Origin: Tetragonia tetragonoides
Lineage: Eukaryota; Streptophyta; Magnoliopsida; Caryophyllales; Aizoaceae
Assembly: GCA_038025085.1 (NCBI GenBank)
Contig: CM076151.1
Location: forward strand, 11,196,501-11,260,500
Direction: 5' to 3'
Length of the DNA: 64,000 nucleotides
The notes under the pieces were generated by a model, which was not told the DNA's origin, did not search any database, and saw only the letters and a list, made by a program, of their open reading frames with translations. Every line of letters begins with the position of its first letter. The first letter of the stretch is position 1. This document shows, piece by piece, positions 23,830 to 35,217 of this stretch. Made by a program: the position numbers and the translations under genes.

Positions 23830-24269
23830 GACTCCCAAAAAAAGCTGTGGTGGCCCTTGCCCTTGCATTTGCAGCACCGTTGGTATTGTTCAGTTTTTGC
23901 ATTGCATACTTCATAGTCAGGGCCATCTGCTACAGAACCAGAAATAGCAGAAACCTTGCAGCACGTATCGCTCTCGCCCCATCTGTCGCTCCACAGCCTC
24001 AAACAGATACTAACGCCGGCCTAGATCATTCCGTATTTGAATCCTACCTGAAAGTGGTCTTGGATGAGAGCCGGCGTTTGCCTATACCAGATGAGAAAAG
24101 CTGCTCAATATGCTTGGGTGAGTACCTGCCTAAGGACACCTTAAGGACACTACCACATTGTGGGCACTGTTTTCATGCTGAATGCATTGATGAGTGGCTT
24201 CACTTGAATGCCTCATGTCCTGTTTGCAGAAATTTTCCCTCTCCAAGGACGACCGAAAATGCTGATTAA
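23830..24269 (+). CDS. RING-H2 terminal exon copy 2 (alternative or orphan exon)
   Basis: An acceptor (tcatacag/GACTCCC) opens a 440-bp exon in the same phase as exon 2 at 20423, encoding a membrane segment (ALALAFAAPLVLFSFCIAYFI), a GLD-like motif (GLDHSVFESYLKVVLDES) and RING-H2 with all ligands (CSICLGEYLPKDTLRTLPHC, HCFHAEC, CPVC). Spliced to the exon 1 at 19300 it would give 389 residues. The GLD region has drifted: YPKVVLGES in the paralogues is YLKVVLDES here. No ectodomain exon lies directly upstream. The frame can also be extended to an upstream non-ATG start at 23805, so a stand-alone product is possible but less likely. Confidence 0.68.
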
Positions 24270-24901
24270 TTTCAGAAACTACGACGTATCATATTGTAAA
24301 TTGTACATACAAGAAAGAACAGATTCAAATTATGCACCTACAACTCTAAGCATGTATATATGCATAGCACTTTTTTTTTTTTTTTCTTTTTTCTTAAATT
24401 CAAATTCAGTATTTGTTAGTTTGCAAACATTCTTGTTTAAATGAATACTCTTAATTAATTTCTACCATACATTTAAAATGAGATGATTTTCTTTTATTAG
24501 TATAGCCTAATTTTTAGGCAGCAATGCAGGGGAAAACCTCAAATCCATGGTGTGTTGTGGAACTCTTTGTCCCAACCACGTACCCTTCCAAAACACTAGG
24601 ATGACGTTAAATTAGGACAATTGAGTTTATACTGTAAATAGGTTTGGCCTTAAATAAGTACACAATTTATGTGACTGAGATGCAGTGTTTCTTCTACAAG
24701 CTTAAGGAAAACTAAGTTTGAAGAGCTATCTCAAATGCTTAAAATCGATCATTAGTTATTACAGGTCAGTTTTTAGTTTTAACTGAATCTTCAAACAATG
24801 TATCCTTGTTTCTTTGGTCTAAAAAAAAGTGACAAATTTCATGTCCTTGTTTTACTCTCTTGTGTGTATATATACTATATATTGTGGTTGAATTCATACA
24901 G

Positions 24902-25335
24902 GACTTCCAAAAAATGCCGTGGTGGTCGTTGCCCTTGCATTTGCAGCACCATTGACATTGTGCTCCTTTTGCGTCGTATACTTCATAGTCAGGGCTATAT
25001 GCAACAGGACCAGAAATAACAGCAGCAGCAATCCTGCAGCAGGTGTCGCTGTCGCTCCACAGCCTCAAACAGACAATAACAACGGCCTTGATGGATCCAT
25101 AATCGACTCGTATCCCAAACTGGTATTAGGTGAAAGCCGGCGTTTGCCTACAGATGATAAGAACTGCTCAATATGCTTAGGTGAGTACCTGGCTAAGGAG
25201 ACCTTAAGGACACTACCAGATTGTGGGCATTGTTTCCATGCTGAATGTATTGATGAATGGCTCCACTTGCATGCCTCATGTCCAGTTTGCCGAAATGATC
25301 CCTCGCCACGGTCCGAAAATGGTGAATCAATTTAG
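24902..25335 (+). CDS. RING-H2 terminal exon copy 3 (alternative or orphan exon)
   Basis: An acceptor (tcatacag/GACTTCC) opens a 434-bp exon, the same length and phase as the one at 20423. It encodes a membrane segment (ALAFAAPLTLCSFCVVYFIV), GLDGSIIDSYPKLVLGESRR, and RING-H2 (CSICLGEYLAKETLRTLPDC, HCFHAEC, CPVC). Joined to exon 1 at 19300 it would give 387 residues. It lies only 632 bp after copy 2. Its upstream DNA (24702-24755) repeats intron sequence found at 20180-20233, so only the 3' part of the intron was co-duplicated. The residue in the PxC position differs in each copy (Q, H, D). An ATG at 24919 could start a short membrane RING protein like those at 6729-11075. Confidence 0.7.
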
Positions 25336-26407
25336 AAAAATTTGATACTACAAATCCCACATTGTACATAAAACAAGGAAAAAGAATGTGCCTGGTTACA
25401 AGCATGAATGTATAGCATCTTTTTCCTTTTTCTTTGATTCAAATGACAATTTGGTTTATTAGTGTTGCAAATTAAGCGAAACGTTTTTTTTTGGGTTTAT
25501 TAGTGAGTTGGCCCAACCCAACCCATGACTTCATTAAATTCTGGCCCTACCCCACTCATACCTGGCCACGAGGCCCAATTGCCAGCCCCCTCTATTTTCC
25601 AGGTTCATATTCTCCAGTTCCATTATTTAATTGAATAGCTAAAATTATTTACGTTATAGATTTGGCCAATTTTCAAATCATTTCCAAAATAAATAAATAA
25701 ATAAAAGAGAACAATCCAAACTAATTAAAATATGGTCAATCAGAAAATGGAATAAAAAAATATATAGAGATGATAATCGAACATCATTTATTTTCCTCAC
25801 TTTTTTGAATTCTAATAAGATATATAGGTTAATAGCAATCGAAACCTCAAGAGTCAAGAGCTCAACTTTACATGACTAAAAGGGATGAATTGAAAATACT
25901 CATGACTATTAAAACGTCGTCTATTGATTCCTCGATTTATTTTCCTCATTGAACGCGGCATAATTTCCAATTCAAACCTGAAATTCCTATGAGAAAGGTC
26001 AACTAATTGAGCAAATGCTCGGTGGTTATATGAAATAACTAGATACTATGTATCTAACGATGATATTCACTTCCATCAAAAAAAAAAAACGATGATATTC
26101 ACATTATTTTTCCACCTTTCCCTATAATTACTTCGGGGGGTGGGAGGGGGACAAGGGGTTAGGTTAGGTGAAATATATCGAAGTTAGGAGTTTGTAGGAG
26201 ATATCAATTGTGACTTAGTAAGTCGTTTGAAAGGACAAACAATTTCCAGAGATGACTAAAGATCGAAGGTGCTCGTGGCTTGTGGTTGAAAGGTGGATCC
26301 TACCTACAATTACATTTCTGCTTGTTGGTTTTTGGGTGAGGTGTTGCTTTCTTGGCCAAGCGGATCAACCAAATATAAAAAAAAAATGAGAAAGTAGTAG
26401 TATATAT
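25336..26407. other. Intergenic DNA with a poly(A) micro-insertion
   Basis: No gene. AT-rich DNA containing the micro-insertion at 26071-26088 (separate entry) and a G-rich run near 26136-26160. Confidence 0.5.
26071..26088 (+). mobile_element. 18-bp poly(A) retroposon scar with 14-bp TSD
   Basis: The insert ttccatc plus 11 A is bracketed by acgatgatattcac (26057-26070 and 26089-26102), a perfect direct repeat. It has the same structure as the scar at 14865. Confidence 0.75.
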
Positions 26408-26590
26408 GTTTTTTTTATTTTGATTCACAATTAAAGGTCTTCATCGTCGATTACTGTGACTATTTACCCGCGCTGACTTGTAGGCACCTCAAAGGATGAG
26501 ATGATTGGCCAAAAAATTTAAAACTGCTCCATGCCCAAAGCAAGATTCAAACCCTCAATCTTGGTTGAGGATGAATGAGTCCCTACTACT
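26408..26590 (-). repeat. tRNA-derived SINE (copy 2)
   Basis: Same family as copy 1: cttgtaggcacctcaaagg, actgctccatgcccaaag, and a B-box-like gattcaaaccctcaa on the plus strand. It ends at ccctactact within the A-box region, so its 5' end is truncated. It provides the uninterrupted version of the site where the TRIM sits in copy 1. Confidence 0.8.
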
Positions 26591-26668
26591 ATGGATTTGG
26601 TTGTTATTGTAAGTAGCTAGTAAGTACTTAGTAGCCTTTGGGCAGTCGAAGAATTGAAGTTCTTACAA

Positions 26669-26815
26669 TAAATTATTTTTTTTTGGTGCATGACCAAGGA
26701 TATCCACCGTCGATCATAGTAATTATCCCCGCGCTGGCTTGTAGACACCTTAAAAAGTGAAACAGCTAACTAAGAAATTTAAAACTGCTCCATAACCAAG
26801 ACAAAATTCAAACCC
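26669..26815 (-). repeat. tRNA-derived SINE (copy 3), 5'-truncated, with TSD
   Basis: The insert starts with a T run (poly(A) in sense) and holds the SINE 3' body up to just after the B-box region. It is bounded by the perfect 12-bp duplication aagttcttacaa (26657-26668 and 26816-26827). This fixes its boundaries and shows it moved by LINE-type retroposition. Confidence 0.87.
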
Positions 26816-26827
26816 AAGTTCTTACAA

Positions 26828-28435
26828 GAATTTTCGTGTAACCAAGATTTTGGTTCAAGTTTCATTCAATAGACGTTTGTCCTTTTTAGATATTTGCTGC
26901 AACATTGCCCCTTGCATTGGTTTACATTACTTGACCTGACATATATAGTGACAATTTGCACAGAAGAAAAGGAAATATGACCTCTTTTTTTTTTTTGGTA
27001 ATCAATTATCAAAAAGGTAAATTGCATTTGCATAGAATCAATGCAAATGCATAGCACCTGGACAACAGAGCAGAAATGTGAATTGATACAACCTTTTTGG
27101 TCGCCTGATCCGCACAAATATCTTTAGAGATGTGTGTCAATCTCCTTCCCTAGAGCGAACTCTGAAGTGTCTAATATTATTTTCTTTAAAAGAAACAAAA
27201 ACCAAAATCATTTTAGAATTTTGGTTTTGTTTCATATTATGAAGTCATTTTAGAATTCCTATAAAGTATTTTTCTACTTTTTACTATCAGTGAGAATCAT
27301 TGGTAAGAATTTACCGAATTAATGACGATTCGTGACAAAATCGTACTGAATCATTAGCGAGAATCAAATATTACTAATTCTGTTGGAATCATTGATAAGA
27401 CATTATCGTATTAATGCGAATTGTTACGAAATCATATTAAACTTTACTGAATCAATAGAAGTCCGTGAAAATTAGTAACTTAAAACACACCTTACTTTTA
27501 AGTTCTTTTATGTATCATGAAACAATTTATACAAACTACTAGTAACACTTAAGGCATCTTACGTCAAGAAATAAACTCATAAGTTATGATACAAAGTGAC
27601 TAATACAAATATTTTGTTTCCTTATTTGTCCCACTCAATGTCCTAACAACATCCTGATCATTCATAATTTTCTCATGCATCTCAATTTAATAATAAAATA
27701 AAATTTAAAAACTAACGTATCAAATGTATAAGAAAGTGGAATAGAAGATGACGAGTGAGGATCCTCTAAAGTACTTCCCTCCAATAAACCAATATCATCA
27801 TGCCAAATCGGCTGCCCACCTCAAAATACCCAACTCTAATTCTTTTTTCCTTTTCTTTTTTGATTCTTGTGAATTACTACACCAAATATTTTACCATTCT
27901 ATTGAAGAGGATCCAGATGACACACAAAATAAAACAGGATCGAAAATCCGTACTGCAAAGTGAGCGCAGGTAACCTGCGGTGAGGGAGCGGAAATTGCCC
28001 AAATTGGGACGGCAATCATATTAATAGGCTACTTGCGGTTATTTTATTCAAATGAAGGAAGTCCAATACTGTATGTCATAAATACTGAACTTATCTATTT
28101 TCGAGTGACATATACACTAAACATTTTTATACTCCCACGTACAACTTGTTATTTGTCTCACCATATCATATTAGAGTACGATTTACAAGTACTGTACAAG
28201 TATATATGCACACAACAGTCAACACGTACTAATAAATTACTAATGTGCATCGCAAATTGTGTAAATCTAACACACAATGCAACAAGCATAGTGCGTGGTA
28301 AATACTAAATACAGCAGACCCTGGCCTGTGACCTTCAATTAACCTGGATATACATACACATCGTCCATCACCAAACTTTGTACGGTTCACAATTTTGTCG
28401 ATTGGCTGACGACCTATATGATCTATCCCTCCATA
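26828..28435. other. Intergenic AT-rich DNA
   Basis: No gene or bounded element recognised. At 27290-27480 phrases resembling gaatcattggtaag and aattaatgacgattcg recur in degenerate form, perhaps an old repeat. Confidence 0.45.
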
Positions 28436-28924
28436 TTTTTCTACACATACGGTATTTTGGTTCACAACTAGAGCTGGAAAATGGGCGGTTGGGCTGGGTC
28501 GGGCCATTTAATAAATGGGTCGGGTTGGGCTAGGTCGGGTCGAATATTTTTGTGAGTGGGGTGGGTCAAGTCGGCCCATTTTGGCCCGTTTAAAATTTTA
28601 AAAAAAAAAATTATAATAAAAAAATATTAAATGTGTTGACCCATTTGCGACCCGCTATAACCCACTTAATTTTTAAATGGTAAGTAATCAATTATCAAAA
28701 AGGTCATGACCCGCTCATGGGGCGGGTCGACAAGAGGGGCCCCGCCCACTTGCCCAGGTCTATTCACAATTAAGAATTATTTTTCTTTGCTAGCTTGTAG
28801 GTATCTCAAAAGGTGGGACAGTTGATCAAAGAATTTAAAGTCATTCCATGCCCAAAACGAGATTTGAACCCTCGAGCTTGATTAAGAATGGATGAGTCCG
28901 GCCTACCACTCAACCACACCTCCT
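28436..28924 (-). repeat. tRNA-derived SINE (copy 4), split by a hAT-type MITE
   Basis: Bases 28763-28924 match copies 1 and 2 (gcttgtaggtatctcaaaagg, ttccatgcccaaaacgagatttgaaccctc, ccactcaaccacacctcctt), including A and B boxes on the minus strand. The 3' tail matches copy 2 across ttcacaattaa, and the same tail motif appears on the left of the MITE at 28461, so the MITE landed in the SINE tail. The left limit is approximate. Confidence 0.72.
28469..28762. mobile_element. 294-bp hAT-type MITE, GGGTCG-rich
   Basis: The ends tagagctggaaaatgggcgg and tagacctgggcaagtgggcgg (inverse of the right end) are imperfect TIRs. The 8-bp flanks ttcacaac (28461-28468) and ttcacaat (28763-28770) differ by one base, fitting a hAT target duplication. 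The interior is rich in gggtcgg/cgacccg words and has no coding capacity. Confidence 0.8.
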
Positions 28925-30600
28925 TAATTTACACTTCCCCATATAACATTACATGAACAAATTTTCAGTCAAAACAAAATCCCATATATATAGTTTATAA
29001 ATCATAAAAGCTTTTTATTTTATTTTAGCACATCATATAAATTTTAAAGTTAACCATATAGACCGGATACCAAGTATCTGTAATTTTGTATCTATCTTCT
29101 TTTGTTTTTTTTTTGAGGAGATAATTTTGTATCTATCTCAGCAAAGCAAAATACTCCGATATGTTTGTGTTTATTTTCTGCATAAAATAAATAAATAAAT
29201 AAATAAACTTAATATTGGGAGAAAATTGTACACTGCAAATTTACACTAAATTTTTTTTATTCTGCAATGTAAAACACTTTAACCGTTTTTAATTAAGGGT
29301 GAGAATCCAAGTATCACAACTGATTTCTGGTTTTTAATCGAAACTGGTCCAACCAATTTCAATCAGATTCCCAAAAGTAGAAACTAATACCATTACATTT
29401 CGATTCCAATTTCATTTTTTGAGTTTTGACAATCACAACTGATTGGGTATTAAGTGTACCCGATGACCTAATAGGAGTTCTCCGTAAACTATAAAAACAT
29501 AAAAAGAACAAAAACTATATGCTAATACTCTGTATTGGTTAAAAACTATTACCAATGTGTGAGAAATTGAACTAATCAGTCGATCTGAAATATAGTAGGT
29601 TAAAAGTAAATGAGAATTGAAATCTAGAGAAATACCAATATACTCTATATAAGTCAATTTATTTTAAAATGGACTTTCTGTATCTAATTGAACTTATATA
29701 TGGTGTTGCTTGTCTTCTCCACATATAGCGTAGGCATTGTCCATGCATGTCGGTTGAAAGTTTGTCACTAGAGTTAGGTTTGTCTTTATTACTCTTTAAT
29801 TCATTCTTCACGATATATAGATACAATATACACATACGATACGTACTCTAGCTCACTAAAATTAACCAGAAATAAATTGGTGATGACATATGAGAAAAAA
29901 CATCATATATAGTATAGATTATCTATATTTATGATGAATTGAATATAGATTATCTATTTGCCTAGCTGAAAACAGAAAAAATGATGTCCAATGCATAAGG
30001 AAAACCAGACTAAAACGAATACAGTGTGCGGGGTTCACAAACGGAGGCTTGGTATGCTGAAAACCCGATACGCACAACACCTGTATTTTACCATTTATTA
30101 TTATCTCCATACCAGAATCAGCCAGGTCAACATTCCCTGATTCCAGAATCCTGATCTTGATCTTTTTTTGAACCCCAAAGATCCTCACTTACCAAAATGA
30201 TTGAAATAACCTAAATCAATCCTGTTATAAGGAATTAAGGAGATCTTAGTTTAGTAAGTAATAACATAAAATCCTATTGTCGTTCGATCTGATCGTTTAG
30301 TAAAATACAAAGTCACAAATACTCGTATGAGGCGCCTTTAAGATAACACTACTCATACAAGTATGATAGGAGTATCTTAATGACATTATGGCAGCCTCGT
30401 AAGAGACTTAATGATCTTGTCCACTTTTGTTTTTTGTTTTTTTATCTAAAAACGAATTTGGGCCAGACGTGGGTTGAGTCATACATAACCTTTAAGCCCA
30501 TGAATAAGGTCAGTAAGCGGCTTGGTCTGGTCCGGTCTAGATTGGGTTGGTTCTTATAAATTTAGACAATCCTCTTATTCATATCCGTCCATTTTTCGAA
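28925..30600. other. Intergenic AT-rich DNA with one micro-insertion
   Basis: No gene recognised. It includes the oligo(T) micro-insertion at 29098-29121 (separate entry), an (AAAT)n tract near 29186-29208, and AT-rich sequence. Confidence 0.5.
29098..29121 (-). mobile_element. 24-bp poly(T) retroposon scar with 17-bp TSD
   Basis: The insert contains ten T followed by gaggaga, i.e. tctcctc plus poly(A) on the minus strand. It is flanked by the perfect 17-bp duplication taattttgtatctatct (29081-29097 and 29122-29138). Same structure as the scars at 14865, 26071 and 58500, opposite orientation. Confidence 0.82.
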
Positions 30601-30989
30601 CCAAATAAATAGGCGCCACGGACCGGCATACCCTTAATCAGCACTATTGATAAAAACAACGTACACCTCCGGTCTCCGGCCAAATAATCACCCAAGAGTC
30701 GAATTAGTTCCTTGTACAATTAGGATTTTGAATGAAACCAAAAAAAAAACGAGAAACTCCCAGTTTAAAAATCAAACGAAAGGACAAAGCAATTGAAAGC
30801 AAAGAGTTTTTAGAATTTCTCCGTCAAACCCAACCAAACATGAGAAATCAAAAATCAGAAAGAAAAGCAAAAGATACACACGCGACTAACCCTGTTACCC
30901 ATCGCCACGTTTCAACCCCCACAAATCTAACTTCAGACCCACTTTATAAACCTTTTTTTTTCTCGTTTATACCATCAACCCTACAATCA

Positions 30990-31240
30990 TCCGTCCACGT
31001 GTCCTCATCTAATCTCAACCGTCCACCTTTCCTCTCTCTCATTTCCAGCTGTTATGGTACGTTTCCCCAGCAATGACCGCCGCTTCAGAAAGCACGTGTC
31101 CACAATTTCCCTATTTTTTTAATTCTTATTTTTATTTTATTTTATATTTCCTTTCCTTTTCATCATACTAAAATTTAATTAAATAATTATATATGATCCA
31201 ACGGTTGACGGTCCATTTCACTCTCATTTATATATACCCC
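30990..31240 (+). promoter_or_regulatory. Promoter of the clade A PP2C with two ABRE-like boxes
   Basis: ABRE/G-box cores ccacgtgtcc (30995-31004) and gcacgtgtcc (31092-31101) lie 230-330 bp before the ATG. A TATA box tttatatata is at 31227-31236, about 90 bp before it. Clade A PP2C genes are known to be induced by ABA through ABF/AREB factors, so two ACGTGTC boxes fit feedback control. Factor binding here is inferred. Confidence 0.68.
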
Positions 31241-31323
31241 ATCAACAAACCCACCTTTTTCCATTTTCTCATTCCACCTTTATTTTTTTTTGGAAATTCT
31301 CATTTTCTCTCTCCAATCGGTGA

Positions 31324-34188
31324 ATGATGACACTGAGGGAGGTATCTCCACCGGAAAATATCTCAACCTTGCAAGCCCAAGATAGCGAGGCCCAAGCCCA
31401 AGCCGAGGCCCATAACAAAGCAAAGGCAGCGCGGCGAAGGAGGTTGGAAATCCAGAAGCTAAGATACGCCGCTCAAAACGGGACCGTTTCTGATGATGAT
31501 AATATCGGTACCAATTATGACGTGGCGTCTCCCCGTGGTGGCGCGTGCGTGTCACACGGGACCGTGTCCGTCATGGGTAGGAGGAGAGAGATGGAGGACG
31601 CCGTGTCCGTGGAACTACGACTGTTTGGGGATGATGATGATCGGGACAGAAAATACGATTTCTTCGGAGTGTACGATGGACACGGTGGAAGCCACGTGGC
31701 GATAGCGTGTAGGGATCGGATGTGCGCGATTGTAGAGGAAGAGTGTAGGACGATTGGGGACACGTGGCGTGATTGGGAGAAGGTGATGGTGAGGTGCTTT
31801 GAGAGGATGGATAGAGAGGTTGGTGGAGAGAGAGAGGAAGAGATGGAAGAGATGACGGTTGGGTCCACGGCGGTTATGGCTATGGTGAGTAAAGAAGAGA
31901 TTGTAGTGGCGAATTGTGGGGATTCTAGGGCGGTTATGTGTCGTAACGGTGTTGCTGTTCCCTTGTCATATGATCATAAGGTAAAAATATTCATAATATT
32001 ATTATTTGGTTCATTTTTGTTAATCAGTAAAGAAATTTATTATGTGGGAATGAATTTTGCGGTTTCTCAAATGAATGACTTCAGTACAAGGTAATCGGAT
32101 GATGTCAGCTAGCTTAGTTGGTAAAGTCCATAACATCACGATATCTAAGAACTCGGTTTTGAACCGACCTACATCTGTTTCTGAAAATCCGTGTACATCG
32201 GCCTATGTCCGTTCTTGAACGGGGTTAAAGAAAACTAAAATTGGACAAAAGGATAACTAGTTTTAGCATGAATCTAATTTAGAAGTGGAGGAGCGAGTGA
32301 GAGAGAGAGCTAGTAACGAGGTTTTCGCTGCTCGTCTTGGGTGGACTTAGTCCATCTAAAGTTGTAGTCCAAATTCTTTAGGGATATGGGTGGTATTTTT
32401 TAAAAAGATTCGATGTTTGGTCCACAGTGAACTAAGTCACACAAGATATTGTAAGGTTTGAGATATTCTATTGATTAATGTTTGGTGGATTATTTAGATA
32501 TTTGTTGAGCCTAGGACGCGGATGATAATAATTAGTACGGGATTTTGAGATTTTAATAAAATAAAAAAATATGTTTACAATTTAATAACTTTGCCTCTAG
32601 TGAAGTTTTTGGGAATCTATTATCTATTGTTTATGTATATTTCCACCAAAATGTTGGCATTAGGTCACTTGCTAAACATTGTCTTACTTTAAGTTAGATA
32701 ACAATGGTCAATTATTGCTGCCTAATATATCAGTTTCTTGGCCGAGATTTGTGTGTTGACTGGTAACGTATCTAACTTTGGAGCATTTTGCACACGCTGG
32801 AAAGCGTGGTCAATTTGAACACATTATTGAAGCTTTACCATAATACTTGTGACTGGCTAGCATTTAGATCTAGCGAACACTGGATAATTGTTGACTTACA
32901 AGTGAAATCAATGAGTTGATCGATTCTGCATTTCCATATCAAGCTGAAAGTTTTGATGATGATTGAGGGTAATGTAACTTGGAATGGCAATGACAAGTTC
33001 GCTACAAAATTGTTCGTTAGATAGACACGAACACGACACATGCTCGGGAAAACATCAATATCGAGTTTGAAAAGTGTAATATGTACCAGACACGTGTTTT
33101 CATGACATGTCACACCTATTGATCTGGTTGATATTGAGATTACCGACTGTTAAAGTGACTACAAAGTTATTAGGAAGAAAGAGGGACCTCTTTTGGTACA
33201 TGATAATAAGATAGAAGATATTTTTAGCGATATGCAATGATAGGGGGTAAGGCGGGAACCTTTTAATTTTTGCAATGGGCAACTGGCAGTTATATGATAT
33301 CGTTGATTTGGTCCCCCTAAGTCCTACTTTCACAGGGGAAACTAAGTACACAACTCAAGAAAGATCTTATTCGATGGAGTTTTTTGTCCCAATGGTTTGA
33401 TGCTGAGATATAGTGACAGGACATAAGCATACTTGTAGCCAACCACGTATATCAGTAAATCAGTTTGCATGAATCTTGTATGGGATGGGCTGGGATGGGA
33501 TGGGATGGGATGATCTCGAGGCCAGGTCCTCTGGCTTTTTATTTTGTGTCATTTTCTTTGGATTGTTTTAAAAATTTTGATTAGTCATTAGAACAATTTG
33601 ACCATAATACTAAATCGCTAACACGCTAAAACTGTTGCTTTCAGCCTGACAGACCAGATGAGTTGGCTAGAATTGAAGCTGCTGGTGGTAGGGTGATCAA
33701 TTGGAACGGCTTTCGCGTCCTGGGAGTTCTTGCAACGTCAAGATCAGTAGGTATGATCGAGGCAATGCAATATTTCTGTGGCATAATGACTTGTATTATA
33801 TGTGCTCAGTTGACTAAGACCTGATAAGTTCAAATTCTAACGACATTGTGGGTTATGTTCTGCAGGTGATCATTATCTGAGGCCGTATGTATCATGTACA
33901 CCAGAAGTTACCATTAGCAAAAGAACCAAGGAAGACGAGTTTTTGATACTGGCAAGTGATGGCTTATGGGACGTTATATCCAACGAAGTCGCGTGCCAAA
34001 TTGTGAGACGCTGTCTTATGGGTAAGATTCAGCGGAAAGACCCTGGAATTACCGATGGATTAACCAGAAGTAGTAGATCAGAAGTCGCAGCTGCTCTACT
34101 GACTGAATTAGCTATGGCTAAGGGAAGCAAGGACAACATTAGTGTAATTGTAGTTGAACTAAGAAAGTTCAGTAGATTCATCTGTTAA
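31324..34188 (+). CDS. Clade A protein phosphatase 2C (ABA co-receptor type, HAI/AHG3-like)
   Basis: Three exons: 31324-31980, 33645-33750, 33866-34188; 361 residues. The N-terminus has a basic [12 protein letters not shown] stretch (36-47) seen in HAI-type proteins. The PP2C core shows [10 protein letters not shown] (85-94), the metal-binding VYDGHGG (116-122), [27 protein letters not shown] at the exon 1/2 junction, SDGLWDV and KDNISVIVV. The Trp of GGRVINW corresponds to the ABA-lock tryptophan of clade A. These Mn/Mg-dependent Ser/Thr phosphatases hold SnRK2 kinases off until ABA-bound PYR/PYL receptors inhibit them. Odd point: [14 protein letters not shown] replaces the usual LAMSRAIGDNYLKP. 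Intron 1 is 1.66 kb. Family members are usually about 400 residues. Two ATGs in tandem (31324, 31327) make the start unambiguous within one codon. Confidence 0.92.
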
Positions 34189-34798
34189 TAGAAGGAATTA
34201 AGGCTTCTCCCAAAAGAATGTTTTTGTTGGGAGCCCGGAAAGATTATCTGGATTTTGATATTATTTTTTTTCTTTCTGAGGCCCCATTGTAACAGGTTTC
34301 ATGTACAGCGGAAATTATCAAGAAATCTGACATCTGTTCAATACAAAAAAGTTGGACTTGATTTATGTGGATTGTTTTATTCGTGTTTGGATCGTCTGCA
34401 GTTTTATTTCTCTGCTGTTATTTTTCCTCTTTATTTCTCTTTTCTACATGTTTAAATTTTCAAAATCCACCCCTTCTATCTAAGAGCCTAAAATCTACCC
34501 TCTTCAATCTAAAGGTGGAAATTTAAAGGACTGTACTCTTTTGTTCTTTTTAGAACACCAGAGGATCCTTACTGGTTTTATTCATCCCCCGATTCGTATC
34601 AATGGAAAGTTGGAAACCTTCCTAATCCACTGTTATGAGTGCGTGCATTAAAGAAAAAACAAAGTAGGCAAACAGGTAGCTAAGCAAATGAACCTAATGC
34701 ACATGCTGTTGTCAATGTATGGTACGTTGCATTGTCTTGACAAGTACTCTATATAATTACTTTGTTACAGTAGTGTTATGCTCCTTTATTACTTGTTA
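34189..34798. other. 3' flank of the PP2C, intergenic
   Basis: Contains the 3' UTR region of the PP2C (to perhaps 34450) and AT-rich DNA. Nothing else recognised. Confidence 0.45.
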
Positions 34799-35209
34799 TA
34801 GGGATTGCAATTGAGTCCAAACTCAATTCGAGTCCACTCTATTTAGAAGGGAAAAATTTGAGCCGGATTCGAAACAAAGAAATTCGAGTTTGAACCCCAT
34901 TAGAAGACTCTGACTCGGAAATTTCAGAGCGGATTCGGATACTAGGTAAAATCCGTCAGGATCCGATCCAACTCCGAATCCGCTCATAATATCTGATTAT
35001 TATTAATATTTTTAAAAAATTGAAAAATAAGTCGAGTAAACACGGATGTGGATCAGCTTCGGATGTTACCGACTCCAAATGTTTCGGATTCGAATCCTCC
35101 CTAATGGGAGGTTATTCAAATTGGAAGATGATTTGAGAATCCATTTAGTATTCGAAGCAGATTCGGAGTTAGCATAATTCGCTCCGGATCTGATTCATTG
35201 CTATCCCTA
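34799..35209. mobile_element. 411-bp hAT-type MITE
   Basis: The ends tagggattgcaattgag and tagggatagcaatgaatcag (inverse of the right end) form TIRs. The 8-bp flanks acttgtta (34791-34798) and gcttgtta (35210-35217) match at seven of eight positions. The interior is rich in ggattcgg/ccgaatcc words; no coding capacity. Confidence 0.8.
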
Positions 35210-35217
35210 GCTTGTTA

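Noticed and set aside
26990..27020. 20-bp identity (taatcaattatcaaaaaggt) with 28684 inside the hAT MITE
   Set aside because: Flanks do not extend the match, so shared ancestry cannot be shown by eye.
30732..31076. 114-residue Lys-rich frame upstream of the PP2C
   Set aside because: No homology recognised, and it overlaps the promoter with ABRE boxes; a chance frame.
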